Shown: positions 8,113-17,153, counted from the stretch's first letter. The stretch is DNA of 64,000 nt from Pseudomonas sp. NC02 (GCF_002874965.1 NZ_CP025624.1:4278001-4342000); one strand, 5' to 3'. Notes: generated from the sequence alone by a model not told the origin. Numbers and translations: made by a program.

Positions 8113-8735
8113 AGGGCTCTGCCCCGCCTGTCGGCGCCTCGCCTAGGCTCGGCGTTCCCTCACTCCGGCACCGCGAAGCGGGCTGCCGCGACGGGCCATC
8201 CATGGCCCGGCGCGGCTAAACCGGCGTCCTGCCGGTTTACCCGCTGCGCAATACCTGCGTTCGGCCTCGGGCTTATTGGGGCAGTCAGATCAAGATGAAG
8301 ATCAAAAGCACGGCGGCCTGAGAGCCGACCTGAGTGTTAAAAGCAAAGGCAAGATCCAGAGCGAAAGCAGAGCTGCTTTTTTGTAGGAGCTGGCTTGCCG
8401 GCGATGCAGACACCTCGGTGCATCAGACACACCCAGTTGATGCTATCGCCGGCAAGCCAGCTCCTACAGTGGACCGTGCCCGCTTTAGCTTTTGATTTGG
8501 CTTTTAAACACTCAAGCCGGCCGGGAGGCCGCTGTGCTCTTGATCTGCTTTTGATCTTGGGCGCCCCGTTAAACCACGCTGGCCGAACGCAGGCTTTGGA
8601 GCGTGGGTAACCCGGCAGGACGCCGGGTTAGCCGTCCTGGGCCAAGGATGGCCCATGACGGCGGCCCACGGTCCAAAGCCGGAGTGAGGGCACTCCGAGC
8701 CTAAGCGAGGAGCCGAGTGGTGGGGCAAGAGCGTT
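8113..8735. repeat. Large REPIN-centred imperfect palindrome (element B)
   Basis: About 270 bases on each side of the central REPIN are reverse complements with many substitutions. Matching landmarks are CGCCTAGGCTCGG (left, near 8140-8152) against the complement of CCGAGCCTAAGCG (right, near 8697-8709), CCCTCACTCCGG, GGGCCATCCATGGCCC against the complement of GGGCCAAGGATGGCCC, and GGCGTCCTGCCGGTTTACCC. The inner arms match those of element A at 3.2-3.4 kb. It fills most of the 905-base gap 7916-8820, where I see no gene. It resembles a widespread Pseudomonas intergenic repeat; its name and mobility are not established here. Confidence 0.65.
8383..8467. repeat. REPIN (inverted REP doublet)
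   Basis: GTAGGAGCTGGCTTGCCGGC and its complement GCCGGCAAGCCAGCTCCTAC face each other across about 45 bases. It is the exact centre of element B. Confidence 0.85.
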
Positions 8736-8820
8736 TTGCTTACTTTTGCGCTGTTCAAAAGTGAGCCGCTGTAAGAGCGGAACCAATCTCAGCCATCACC
8801 CAAATAACGGATATGTACCC

Positions 8821-10104
8821 TCAACCGTGCTTCTTGTAACGACGAATCCGAATATCCGCCTGCTCCTTGTGCCCCGCAAACCCTTCCATCCCGCAAAGCC
8901 GCGAGCAGTATTCCCCTACCAACACCGAAGCCTCATCCGTCAGCACCCGCTGATACGTGCACGTCTTGATGAACTTGCCGACCCACAGCCCGCCGGTGTA
9001 CCGCGCAGTCCCGGTGGTAGGCAATGTGTGGTTGGTCCCAATCACCTTATCGCCATAGGAAACGTTGGTGCGCTCACCAAGGAACAACGCGCCGTAATTG
9101 GTCATGTGCTCCAGGAAATACAACGGATCGCGGGTCATCACCTGCACGTGCTCGGAGGCGATGCGATCGGCTTCCTGCACCAGCTCGTCGACGCTGTCGC
9201 ACAGGATGATTTCGCCATAGTCGCGCCAGGCGACAGAAGCAACCGGTGCGGTGGACAGGATCGCCAACTGCCGCTCGATCTCCGCCGGCAGGGTTTGCGC
9301 CAACTCCGCACTGTTCGTCAAAAACACCGCAGGCGAATTAACCCCATGCTCCGCCTGCCCCAACAAATCGGCAGCGATGATTTCAACATCGCTGCTGTCA
9401 TCAGCAATCACCAGTGTCTCTGTAGGCCCGGCAATCAAGTCAATACCAATCTTGCCGAACAACTGACGCTTGGCCTCGGCCACATACGCATTACCCGGCC
9501 CAACGATCATATCCACCGGCTTGAACGTATCGGTGCCCAACGCAAACGCAGCAATCGCCTGCACCCCGCCCACGCAATAGATCTCATCGGCACCCGCCAA
9601 ATACATCGCCGTCACAATGGCCGGATGAGGCTTGCCATCAAACGGCGGCGCGGCCGCAACAACGCGCTTCACCCCGGCCACCTTGGCCGTCAGCACGCTC
9701 ATATGCGCCGACGCCAGCAACGGGTACTTGCCGCCCGGAATGTAGCAAGCCACCGAGTTCACCGGAATATTGCGATGCCCAAGGATCACGCCAGGCAAGG
9801 TCTCGACTTCCACATCGTGCATCGAGGCTTTTTGCACCTCGGCGAAGCGCCGGACCTGGGCCTGGGCAAAGGTGATATCGCCGATTTCCTGCTCGGACAG
9901 GCTCGCCACGCAGGCGGCAATTTCTTCGTCGCTCAGCCGGAAAGATACAGGCGACCACTGATCAAACTGCTTCGAGTATTCACGTACGGCCGCATCGCCG
10001 TTACGGGCGACGTTGGCGATGATGCGCTCAACGGTATCGCGGACTTGGGCGGCAATCTCGGCTTGGGCTTCGACCGGTTTAGGCGTTTTCAGGTAACGAA
10101 TCAT
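8821..10104 (-). CDS. Histidinol-dehydrogenase-like NAD-dependent, zinc-dependent alcohol dehydrogenase
   Basis: A 427-residue protein (start at 10104, with GGAG six bases upstream; an alternative start at 10161 would add 19 residues). It has the HisD fold signatures: [32 protein letters not shown], zinc ligands in DLLGQAEHG (Q250, H253), the SEHVQVMT block and the [17 protein letters not shown] block. HisD oxidises a primary alcohol to a carboxylate in two NAD-linked steps. Paralogues outside histidine operons act on other alcohols, for example sulfopropanediol (HpsN). No other his genes are here. The gene diverges from the ThuA-ThDP-GMC operon across a region with two shared operators, so catabolism of an alcohol substrate is more likely than histidine synthesis. 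Confidence 0.85.
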   Translation of the reverse strand: MIRYLKTPKPVEAQAEIAAQVRDTVERIIANVARNGDAAVREYSKQFDQWSPVSFRLSDEEIAACVASLSEQEIGDITFAQAQVRRFAEVQKASMHDVEVETLPGVILGHRNIPVNSVACYIPGGKYPLLASAHMSVLTAKVAGVKRVVAAAPPFDGKPHPAIVTAMYLAGADEIYCVGGVQAIAAFALGTDTFKPVDMIVGPGNAYVAEAKRQLFGKIGIDLIAGPTETLVIADDSSDVEIIAADLLGQAEHGVNSPAVFLTNSAELAQTLPAEIERQLAILSTAPVASVAWRDYGEIILCDSVDELVQEADRIASEHVQVMTRDPLYFLEHMTNYGALFLGERTNVSYGDKVIGTNHTLPTTGTARYTGGLWVGKFIKTCTYQRVLTDEASVLVGEYCSRLCGMEGFAGHKEQADIRIRRYKKHG

Positions 10105-10265
10105 CAGTGGCTCCAGGTGGTTCTTGAGGGCACGCGACATGCCCCCGGCATTGGCAACCATCTTTTCCTACCCCCCTGCCCCGGGCAATTTCGCAGCCTC
10201 CCTATTGGTGACGCAACCTGACGCAACACAGACGCAGTGTTGAAGCACTGCGGCGAGCTGCTGAC

Positions 10266-10279
10266 GTTATTCGTATAAC
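10266..10279. promoter_or_regulatory. Predicted LacI-family operator, copy 1
   Basis: GTTATTCGTATAAC, a 14-base near-palindrome (one mismatched pair). It lies on the side nearer the histidinol-dehydrogenase-like gene in the divergent promoter region. Confidence 0.6.
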
Positions 10280-10341
10280 CCCCGATGAAAAACATGTAAG
10301 CCCCATTGACTTAGGGATTCGGAGTGATAGGTTAAATAAGC

Positions 10342-10357
10342 GGTTATACGTATAACC
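10342..10357. promoter_or_regulatory. Predicted LacI-family operator, copy 2 (perfect palindrome)
   Basis: GGTTATACGTATAACC is a perfect 16-base palindrome with a central CG, as LacI-family operators have. A TTGACT box at 10306-10311 places it near the start of transcription of the ThuA operon, whose GTG start is at 10393. That position suits repression. Confidence 0.7.
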
Positions 10358-10392
10358 TAACAATCACGCCCAACGTAAAGAGGTGATCAACC

Positions 10393-11112
10393 GTGAGTCG
10401 AGTCTTGTATCTATTCGGTGGCTGGCCCGGCCATTTCCCCTACGAAATTGCGGCATGGGCGCGCACCGTTTTCCAGGAACTGGATTTCGAGGTCGAAGAG
10501 TCCACCGACATCTTCACACTGGACAGGGACTTGACCGGTTATGACCTGATCGTGATCGGCTGGAACAACGCCGTCACTACCGAGACGCTCACCGCGTCCC
10601 AGGAAAACCGCCTGCTGGAAGCGATCGAAAGCGGCACCGGCCTGGTGGGTTGGCACGGCGCAGGCGCGGCGTTTCGCGCCAGCCTCAAATATCACTGGGT
10701 GCTCGGCGGCTCATTCCTCGAACACCCGATGGGCGAAGGCTTTCCCCACCCGTACCAGGTCAACGTCATCGACCACAGCCACGAGGTGACCCAGGGCGTC
10801 GAGGATTTCGAGGTACGGTCCGAGCAGTACTACATGCAGGTCGACCCGAACATTCATGTGCTGGCTGAAACCACCTTCGACGGCAACCCCTTCCCCTGGC
10901 TCAACGGCCATCGCAGCCCGGTGGCGTGGGTGCGCCAGTGGGGCCAGGGGCGGGTGTTCTATCACTCCATCGGGCACGACACCAGCAACCTCGCCGACCC
11001 GAATATCCGCCGCCTGACCAAGCAAGGCCTGAACTGGGCGACACGCGGGCGTGCAGCCAGTACCGCCGAGGCAACCCCCTCCGTTTCATCAACCCAAGGA
11101 GTCCTGTCATGA
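10393..11112 (+). CDS. ThuA-like protein (class I glutamine-amidotransferase-like fold)
   Basis: A 239-residue protein starting at a GTG with GAGGTG eight bases upstream. It shows ThuA-family features: LYLFGGWPGHFPYEIAAW at the N-terminus, YDLIVIGWNN, the GLVGWHGAG block, the VARVRQWGQGRVFYHSIGHD-like region (here VAWVRQWGQGRVFYHS) and a C-terminal GLNWATRG. ThuA proteins take part in oxidation-isomerisation of sugars such as trehalose with Gfo/Idh/MocA partners; the chemistry is poorly known. It is the first gene of an operon with a ThDP enzyme (start overlaps its stop by four bases, ATGA) and a GMC oxidoreductase. The last 15 residues, Ser/Thr rich, look unstructured. Confidence 0.85.
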   Translation: MSRVLYLFGGWPGHFPYEIAAWARTVFQELDFEVEESTDIFTLDRDLTGYDLIVIGWNNAVTTETLTASQENRLLEAIESGTGLVGWHGAGAAFRASLKYHWVLGGSFLEHPMGEGFPHPYQVNVIDHSHEVTQGVEDFEVRSEQYYMQVDPNIHVLAETTFDGNPFPWLNGHRSPVAWVRQWGQGRVFYHSIGHDTSNLADPNIRRLTKQGLNWATRGRAASTAEATPSVSSTQGVLS

Positions 11113-12896
11113 CTAAATTGACCGGCAGCCAGATCGTGGCTCAAACCCTGAAAAACTATGGCGTCGAATACGTCGCCGGTATTCCCGGCCACGGTATCTG
11201 GACCCTGACCGACGCCTTCCTCGAAGAAGACTCCAAGCTCAAGTTCATCCAGGTGTTCCATGAGCAGAGCGCGGTGCATCTCGCCGACGGTTACTACCGG
11301 GTGAGCGGCAAGCCGATGGCGGCAGTGACGTCCATCGGTGCCGGCGCCGCCAACACGGTGATCGGCATGGCCACCGCGTTTACCGACTCCACCAGCCTGA
11401 TGCTGATCACCGGCGGGCCACCCACCCACATGCGTGGCCATGGCTTGCTGCAGGAGCTGGAGCGCTACACCGACAACGACTTCCCGAAAATCGCCGAGGC
11501 CGTGACCAAGCGTCATTGGGTGGCGACCCGTGTTGAAGAGTTGCCGTTCATGATGCACCGCGCCTGGAGCGCAATGGTCACCGGACGCCCGGGGCCGGTG
11601 CACCTGGAAATCCCGATGGATGTGCAGGCCGAGGCCGCTGAAGTGACCCTGCATGCCCTCGAAGAGCGCACCCCGATCGGCAAATGCTTCCCGGACCCGG
11701 CAGCCACCGCACGCGCAGTGGAAGAGCTGAAACTGAGCAAGCGCCCGGTGCTGGTGATCGGCGGCGGCGTGATTACCGGCGAAGCCAGCGCGCAATTGTT
11801 CGCCCTGGCCGAAGCCTGGAAGATCCCGGTGGTCACCACCTGGAACGGCAAGAGCGGCTTCCCGGAAGATCACCCGTTGTTCGCCGGCAGTGTCGGCCAG
11901 ACCGGCACCCTGTGCGGCAATAAAGTCGCGTCCACCGCAGACGTGATCATCGCCGTGGGCTGCCGTTTCACCGACTGGTCGTCGTCCAGCTACGCCAAGG
12001 GCGTGACCTTCGCGATCCCGCCGTCGAAGCTGATCCACATCGACATCGACCCGCATGAAATCGGCAAGAACTACCCGGTGACCGTGGGCATTTGTGCCGA
12101 CGCCAAATACGCCCTCGCCGCCATTGTCGAAAGCCTGAAAGGCGAGACGGTTGAGCGCGAAGAGTACCTGAGCGACCTGCGCGGTTATCAGGAAGAATGG
12201 GAAACCAAACTGGCGGGCCGTCGTGACTCCGATCGCTTTCCGTTCACCTCGCAACGCCCCCTCGGCGCGCTGCGCAAAGTGTTCCCGCGGGACACCATCG
12301 TGGTGGTTGGCTCGGGCAACACCCAGGGCGCGGTCAAGCAGACCTTCCCGGTCTATACGCCACGTACCCACCTGACCTCCGGCGGCTTCTCGTCCATGGG
12401 CTGGGCCGTACCTGCGGCCATCGGTGCGAAGCTGGCGGCGCCTGACCAGCCGGTGGTGTGCATCCTCGGGGATGGCGATTTCCTGATGACCTCCCAGGAA
12501 ATTGCGATCTGCGTGACCAACAATATCCCTGTGGTGTTCCTGATCCAGAACAACGCCGGCTACATGTCGATTCGCGGTGGCCAGCGCAAGCAGACCAGCC
12601 GCCATATCGGCACTGAGTTCAACCACCCGGACGGCACGCCCTACAGCCCGGACTTCAAGGCGGTGGGCGAAGCCTTCGGCCTCAAATCCTACCGTGTGGA
12701 GCGCCCGGAAGACCTTGAGCCTATCCTGCAGGAAGCGCTGGATTTGAATGTGCCGGTGCTGATCGAAGTACCCACCGACCGCGATGCGGCTGGCCCTTGG
12801 GTGCCCGGCTGGTGGGACTTCCCGATTCCGGAATACATCACCGACGAACGCCAGGATGAGTACTGGCAAATCCGTAATTCCGAACAACACCTGTAA
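11109..12896 (+). CDS. ThDP-dependent enzyme of the acetolactate-synthase-like superfamily
   Basis: A 595-residue protein; the ATG at 11109 has an AAGGAG site. All three domains are present: pyrimidine-binding (1-180, catalytic E52 in FHEQSAVHLADG), central domain (about 190-355) and pyrophosphate-binding (about 385-560, with GDG at 454-456 and NN at 481-482). ThDP enzymes of this group cleave or form carbon-carbon bonds next to a carbonyl (acetolactate synthase, glyoxylate carboligase, IolD, 2-oxoacid decarboxylases). No small regulatory subunit follows, so it is unlikely to be the biosynthetic acetolactate synthase. It sits between the ThuA-like and GMC genes in one operon. The protein at 1966-3057 is a shortened, inactivated relative. 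Confidence 0.85.
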   Translation: MTKLTGSQIVAQTLKNYGVEYVAGIPGHGIWTLTDAFLEEDSKLKFIQVFHEQSAVHLADGYYRVSGKPMAAVTSIGAGAANTVIGMATAFTDSTSLMLITGGPPTHMRGHGLLQELERYTDNDFPKIAEAVTKRHWVATRVEELPFMMHRAWSAMVTGRPGPVHLEIPMDVQAEAAEVTLHALEERTPIGKCFPDPAATARAVEELKLSKRPVLVIGGGVITGEASAQLFALAEAWKIPVVTTWNGKSGFPEDHPLFAGSVGQTGTLCGNKVASTADVIIAVGCRFTDWSSSSYAKGVTFAIPPSKLIHIDIDPHEIGKNYPVTVGICADAKYALAAIVESLKGETVEREEYLSDLRGYQEEWETKLAGRRDSDRFPFTSQRPLGALRKVFPRDTIVVVGSGNTQGAVKQTFPVYTPRTHLTSGGFSSMGWAVPAAIGAKLAAPDQPVVCILGDGDFLMTSQEIAICVTNNIPVVFLIQNNAGYMSIRGGQRKQTSRHIGTEFNHPDGTPYSPDFKAVGEAFGLKSYRVERPEDLEPILQEALDLNVPVLIEVPTDRDAAGPWVPGWWDFPIPEYITDERQDEYWQIRNSEQHL

Positions 12897-12913
12897 ATGC
12901 CGGAGCGGCTCAC

Positions 12914-14524
12914 ATGAGTGATGCATTGATTTCGCATCATGCAGAGCTGAATCCACAACCGGGGGCGCCGCGCGAACCGCGCGCCCTCGACGTGGTGACA
13001 CCTGATGCAGATGGCACGATCAACTGTGACGTGGTGATTATCGGCTCGGGCATGGGCGGTTCGACCTTCGCCCATGCCCTGCGTGACAGCGGGCTGGATA
13101 TTGTGATCGTCGAACGAGGGGATTTCCTGCCCCGGGAAATCCAGAACTGGAGCGCTGAAGCGGTGTTCGGCCAAGGACGCTATCGCAATGCCGAACCGTG
13201 GCTGGACCAGGCCAACCAAGCATTTTCGCCGGGGGTGTTTTATTACGTCGGCGGCAACACCAAATTCTACGGCGCCATGCTGCCACGGTTTCGCGAGGCG
13301 GACTTTGGCGAGATCCAGCATGCCGAGGGCGTGTCGCCTGCGTGGCCCGTCAGCTACGCCGAATTTGAACCCTGGTACGCCGAAGCGGAAAAGCTCTACC
13401 GCGTGCATGGCCAGGCCGGCATTGACCCAAGCGAACCCTGGCGTTCAGGACCCTTCCCGCAACCGGCACTCAAGCACGACCCGGCCCTGGTTGCGCTGGA
13501 GCAAAGCATGCAGCGTGCCGGACTCAAGCCGTTCGTGATGCCGGCGGCGGTGGACTATGGCGATGGCGGCGATTGCGTATTGTGCTCAACCTGCGATGGC
13601 TATCCGTGCCTGGTGGAGGCCAAGGCCGACGCTGAAGTTTCTGCGCTCAGGCCCGCCCTGCGCAGTGGCAGCATTCGGCTGATGACTCGCACCACGATCA
13701 GGCAGCTGAACACCGATAACGATGGCAAAACCGTGACTCAAGCGCGGGGTCTGTTCGATGGACGCGAGGTGACACTGCGTGCCAAACGCTTCGTGCTGGC
13801 GTGCGGCGCAGTCAACAGTGCGGCATTGCTGTTCAAGTCTGCGAACGCTCAACATCCTCATGGCCTGGGCAATAGCTCTGGGCAGTTGGGGCGTAACTAC
13901 ATGGTGCACAACAGCACCTTCATGCTGGCGGTGGACCCGCGACGCAAGAACAACGTGACCTTCCAGAAAACCCTGGCCATCAACGACTGGTACAGCGCCA
14001 GCCCGCACAACGCATTCCCCTTGGGTAACGTGCAGATGCTGGGGAAAATCCGCGAGCCGATGATCAGTGCCATGCGGCCCTGGCTGCCGAAATTCGCTTC
14101 ACGCTATATCACTGACCACAGCGTAGACCTGTACCTGACCTCGGAAGATCTGCCGACCCAGGACAACCGCGTCACCTACGACACGCAGCGCGGTGCGATC
14201 AAGGTTCACTGGACGCCGAACAACCTCAAGGCCCATGAAGGACTGGTGAGCAAGGCCACCCAAACCATGCGTGATGCAGGGTATCCGCTGATCCTCAAGG
14301 CGCGCATGGGCATCGCGACGAACTCCCACCAGTGCGGCACTGCCGTGATGGGCAAGGACCCAACCACCAGCGTGCTGGACCTGAACTGCAAGCTGCATGA
14401 CCTGGAGAATGTATGGGTGGTGGACAGCTCGTTCTTCCCGTCGTCGGCGGCAGTTAATCCGGCACTGACCATCGCGGCGAATGCCCTCAGAGTAGCGGCA
14501 CACTTCAAGGGGCAGCCCGGGTAA
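12914..14524 (+). CDS. GMC-family FAD-dependent oxidoreductase with a four-Cys motif
   Basis: A 536-residue flavoprotein. The dinucleotide loop GSGMGG lies at 44-49. Active-site residues are H472 (HQCGT) and N515 (AAVNPALT), and the VVDSSFFPSSAAVNPA signature is at the C-terminus. The motif CVLCSTCDGYPC (C221, C224, C227, C232) matches the Cys-rich loop of gluconate 2-, fructose- and FAD-glucose-dehydrogenase large subunits, where it can hold an iron-sulfur cluster. That suggests transfer of electrons to an acceptor rather than to oxygen. No signal peptide, small gamma subunit or cytochrome subunit gene is present nearby. It lies 17 bases after the ThDP gene and is probably cotranscribed. The substrate is probably a sugar or polyol alcohol. 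Confidence 0.85.
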   Translation: MSDALISHHAELNPQPGAPREPRALDVVTPDADGTINCDVVIIGSGMGGSTFAHALRDSGLDIVIVERGDFLPREIQNWSAEAVFGQGRYRNAEPWLDQANQAFSPGVFYYVGGNTKFYGAMLPRFREADFGEIQHAEGVSPAWPVSYAEFEPWYAEAEKLYRVHGQAGIDPSEPWRSGPFPQPALKHDPALVALEQSMQRAGLKPFVMPAAVDYGDGGDCVLCSTCDGYPCLVEAKADAEVSALRPALRSGSIRLMTRTTIRQLNTDNDGKTVTQARGLFDGREVTLRAKRFVLACGAVNSAALLFKSANAQHPHGLGNSSGQLGRNYMVHNSTFMLAVDPRRKNNVTFQKTLAINDWYSASPHNAFPLGNVQMLGKIREPMISAMRPWLPKFASRYITDHSVDLYLTSEDLPTQDNRVTYDTQRGAIKVHWTPNNLKAHEGLVSKATQTMRDAGYPLILKARMGIATNSHQCGTAVMGKDPTTSVLDLNCKLHDLENVWVVDSSFFPSSAAVNPALTIAANALRVAAHFKGQPG

Positions 14525-14526
14525 AG

Positions 14527-14611
14527 GTGGGAGCTGGCTTGCCTGCGATGCAGTCGACTCGGTCTGTCAGTGGTATTGAGTCGATGCCATCGCAGGCAAG
14601 CCAGCTCCTAC
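14527..14611. repeat. REPIN (inverted REP doublet)
   Basis: GTGGGAGCTGGCTTGCCTGC faces GCAGGCAAGCCAGCTCCTAC. It fills the gap between the convergent GMC and lacI-type genes and may serve as 3'-end structure for both transcripts. Confidence 0.85.
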
Positions 14612-14632
14612 AGCGATCCCTTACCAACGGGA

Positions 14633-15730
14633 TCAGGCGTCTGCCTGCTGGATACTGCGGGTCGAGGTACGCACCACCAGCTTGGTGGCGAAAATCTTTT
14701 GCTCGGGCGCCAGCGGCGCATCAGCCGGGGCATTCAATTGCTCGGTCAGCATGCGTGCGGCGTACACGCCCTTCTCCACCATGGGTTGGGCAATGGTGGT
14801 CAACCCGAGCTGCACCGCCTCGGGAATATCGTCGAAGCCGATCACCGAAAGTGTCTGCGGCACTTGGCGACTGAGGGCGTGGGCGGTTTTCATGCAGGCA
14901 ATCGCCATCACATCCGAGCACGCCACCACTGCCGTGACGTCGTTGGAGGTCAGCAATGTGAACGCTGCGGCCTGGCCGGACGTGGAATCCAGCCCACCGG
15001 CCTCGATCACGCTCAGGTCTTCAAACGCCAGGCCCGCGGCGGTGGCCGCCTCCACGTAACCGGTGAGGCGTTCGCGGACAATCCGCTCACTGGCACTTTT
15101 GAAGCGTTGCAGGTCAATCGGGCCGCGGTAACCATCCGGGTTGAGGCGGTCAATGATGACGCCGATCTTGCGGTGGCCCAGGTCCAGCAGATGCTGCATT
15201 TGCGTGCGAGCCGCACCGCGATCGTCGATGCCGACAAAAAACGAATTCTCGACCAGCGGCGAGTCGATCACCACGAACGGAATACTGTGCTTCACCACCG
15301 CCAGCACCGCCGGGTGATCATCGGGCAGGGTCGAGATAATCAGGCCATCCACCAGCCCGCGCAGGGCCAGGCTGCCGTGGCTCGCCGCCGGGCCCCGGCC
15401 CACCAGGCGGTTGTTGTTGAGCGGAAACAGTGTCAGTGCGACATTTTCCAACTCGCCCACTTCACTGATGCCGCGCAGCATGGCGATGGTGCACGGGTCG
15501 GCAAAGGCCAGGGACAACTTGTCCATCATCATCAACCCGATGGCGCCGATCTTGCCCGAGCGCAGGCTGCGGCCCAGCACATTGGGGCCCGGGTAGCCCA
15601 ATGAAGCGGCCACCTCGAGGATATGCTCGCGCTGGGCCGGGGACAGTTTGGAAGGTCGGTTGTAGGCGTAAGACACCGCAGGCTGGGACACCCCTGCCGC
15701 CAGTGCTACGTCTTTCATTGAAACGGCCAT
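14633..15730 (-). CDS. LacI-family transcriptional regulator
   Basis: A 365-residue protein with the classical N-terminal LacI helix-turn-helix (MKDVALAAGVSQPAVSYAYN, residues 5-24) and hinge helix (NVLGRSLRSGK). A periplasmic-binding-protein-like sensor domain follows (IGLMMMDKL, DGLIISTL, FVGIDDRGAA, SVIGFDDIPEA). It lies 55 bases downstream of the MFS gene 15786-16955 on the same strand, so the two probably form one transcription unit that starts next to the operator at 16982. The four GTTATwCGwATAAC palindromes in the two neighbouring divergent promoter regions are the obvious candidate sites, which would make it autoregulated. The inducer is unknown. Confidence 0.9.
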   Translation of the reverse strand: MAVSMKDVALAAGVSQPAVSYAYNRPSKLSPAQREHILEVAASLGYPGPNVLGRSLRSGKIGAIGLMMMDKLSLAFADPCTIAMLRGISEVGELENVALTLFPLNNNRLVGRGPAASHGSLALRGLVDGLIISTLPDDHPAVLAVVKHSIPFVVIDSPLVENSFFVGIDDRGAARTQMQHLLDLGHRKIGVIIDRLNPDGYRGPIDLQRFKSASERIVRERLTGYVEAATAAGLAFEDLSVIEAGGLDSTSGQAAAFTLLTSNDVTAVVACSDVMAIACMKTAHALSRQVPQTLSVIGFDDIPEAVQLGLTTIAQPMVEKGVYAARMLTEQLNAPADAPLAPEQKIFATKLVVRTSTRSIQQADA

Positions 15731-15785
15731 CGCTTGCTTCCCAATCCTTTTGAAACCTCATGCGAGGTCATGAAAAAACAGGCGC

Positions 15786-16955
15786 TCAGTGTACCCGTTG
15801 AGGGGAAACCTTCGGAACCAGTCGTGTGGCACTGAACATGATTGCGACCATCAGCGAGGCAACCGCCAGCAGCGCCCAGGATAGATTCGTCGCGTGGGCG
15901 AACAAGCCGATCACCGCCGGGCCCATCAGGATACCCAGATAACCGAGGCTGGTGGCAGCGGCAATCGCCAGTTCCCCCGGCATGGTCTTTTGCGCGCCCG
16001 CCAGCGACAGGTACACCGGCGCGATATTGGCCAAACCGATGCCGATGACCGCAAACCCCACCAGGTTCACCTGCCAGTTCGTCGCGAGCACCACCGTGAG
16101 AAAGCCCAGGATTACAATCAGGCCACCGCCCACCAGTACCAGCCGGGCGCCGAGCCTGAGCAGAATCCGGTCGCCACTCAAGCGCCCCAACGCCATCATC
16201 ACGGCGAAGCAGGCGTAGCCCAGGCCTGCAATGGAAGGCTCGACATCACGCACCTGGGTCAGGAACACCGCGCTCCAGTCGAGAATCGCACCTTCGGCCA
16301 GAAACGCGAACAGGCACAGCACCCCCAGCACCAGGACTTTACGCGTGGGCCGCACAAAGATCGGGCTGCCCTCTTCGCCGCTGCGCCCGAGCATCTGGCG
16401 CCCGTAACTCAGGACAAACGCAGCCAGTGCCGCCATCACCGCGCTGCTGGCCAGCAACGGCGTGGCGCCCAGCCAGAGCAGCGCGGTGATCCCCGCCGCA
16501 CTGACAATCGTGCCCAGGCTGAACAAGCCATGAAAACCCGACATCAAGGACCGCCCGGTCGCACGCTCAACCATCACGCCCTGTACGTTCATCGTCACAT
16601 CCACTGCGCCGCACCCTGCACCGAACACGGTCAGGGCAAACATCAAGCCCAAGAATGAATGTGTGGTCGCCAGCAGAGGCAGCGTCAGAAACACCAGGGC
16701 GATGCCGATGTGCATGGTAAAGCGGCAACCTTTGCGGGCGTTCAGGATGCCCGCCAGCGGCATCATCACCAGTGAGCCGAGGCCCAGGCACAGCAACAGG
16801 ATGCCCAATGCGCCGTCGTCCACCCCGGCCCGGCTGCGCGCATAGGGAACCAGCGGCGCCCAGGCGCCCATGCACAGGCCGGACAGCAGAAACGTCAAGC
16901 GGTAGGCCGACATATGCGGCGTGGAGCACGGCAATAACAACTCTTGAGACGACAC
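15786..16955 (-). CDS. MFS transporter, YbjJ-like, upstream of the LacI regulator
   Basis: A 389-residue major facilitator protein with about twelve hydrophobic segments in two halves. It starts at a GTG (16953-16955). The family features GAGCGAVDVTMNVQG and MSGFHGLFSLGT resemble the E. coli YbjJ group. A charged central loop (GRSGEEGSPIF) separates the halves. It is divergent from a second transporter of the same type (17154-18419) across a 198-base region with two operators, and co-oriented with the lacI-type gene. Whether it imports the substrate of the locus or exports an intermediate cannot be told from the sequence. Confidence 0.85.
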   Translation of the reverse strand: MSSQELLLPCSTPHMSAYRLTFLLSGLCMGAWAPLVPYARSRAGVDDGALGILLLCLGLGSLVMMPLAGILNARKGCRFTMHIGIALVFLTLPLLATTHSFLGLMFALTVFGAGCGAVDVTMNVQGVMVERATGRSLMSGFHGLFSLGTIVSAAGITALLWLGATPLLASSAVMAALAAFVLSYGRQMLGRSGEEGSPIFVRPTRKVLVLGVLCLFAFLAEGAILDWSAVFLTQVRDVEPSIAGLGYACFAVMMALGRLSGDRILLRLGARLVLVGGGLIVILGFLTVVLATNWQVNLVGFAVIGIGLANIAPVYLSLAGAQKTMPGELAIAAATSLGYLGILMGPAVIGLFAHATNLSWALLAVASLMVAIMFSATRLVPKVSPQRVH

Positions 16956-16981
16956 GGAAACCCCAATACCTGAACAGTTGG

Positions 16982-16997
16982 AGTTATACGTATAACT
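16982..16997. promoter_or_regulatory. Predicted LacI-family operator, copy 3 (perfect palindrome)
   Basis: AGTTATACGTATAACT, a perfect 16-base palindrome, 27 bases upstream of the MFS-lacI unit. It shares its inner 14 bases exactly with the operator at 10342-10357. Confidence 0.7.
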
Positions 16998-17092
16998 TAA
17001 AACTCAAGCGCCAGCCACTGCCTTGTTACTGTTACATATTCTGGATTGATAAAGCATTGACAGCCCACAGGGTGCAGGTTTTACTTCCGCAA

Positions 17093-17108
17093 GGTTATTC
17101 GTATAACC
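17093..17108. promoter_or_regulatory. Predicted LacI-family operator, copy 4
   Basis: GGTTATTCGTATAACC, one mismatched pair, 45 bases before the second MFS gene. It shares its core with copy 1 at 10266-10279. Confidence 0.65.
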
Positions 17109-17153
17109 CAAAATTGCATAACCACCCCACAAAAACAAAAGGGACCATGCAGC

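Noticed and set aside
8821..10104. Histidine biosynthesis gene hisD
   Set aside because: No his genes nearby and shared operators with a catabolic operon.
11109..12896. Biosynthetic acetolactate synthase (IlvB/IlvI)
   Set aside because: No regulatory subunit gene follows and the operon context is catabolic.
10962..13001. 679-codon open frame on the minus strand
   Set aside because: It is antisense to the ThuA-ThDP-GMC operon, which has clear families and ribosome sites. High GC makes such shadows common.
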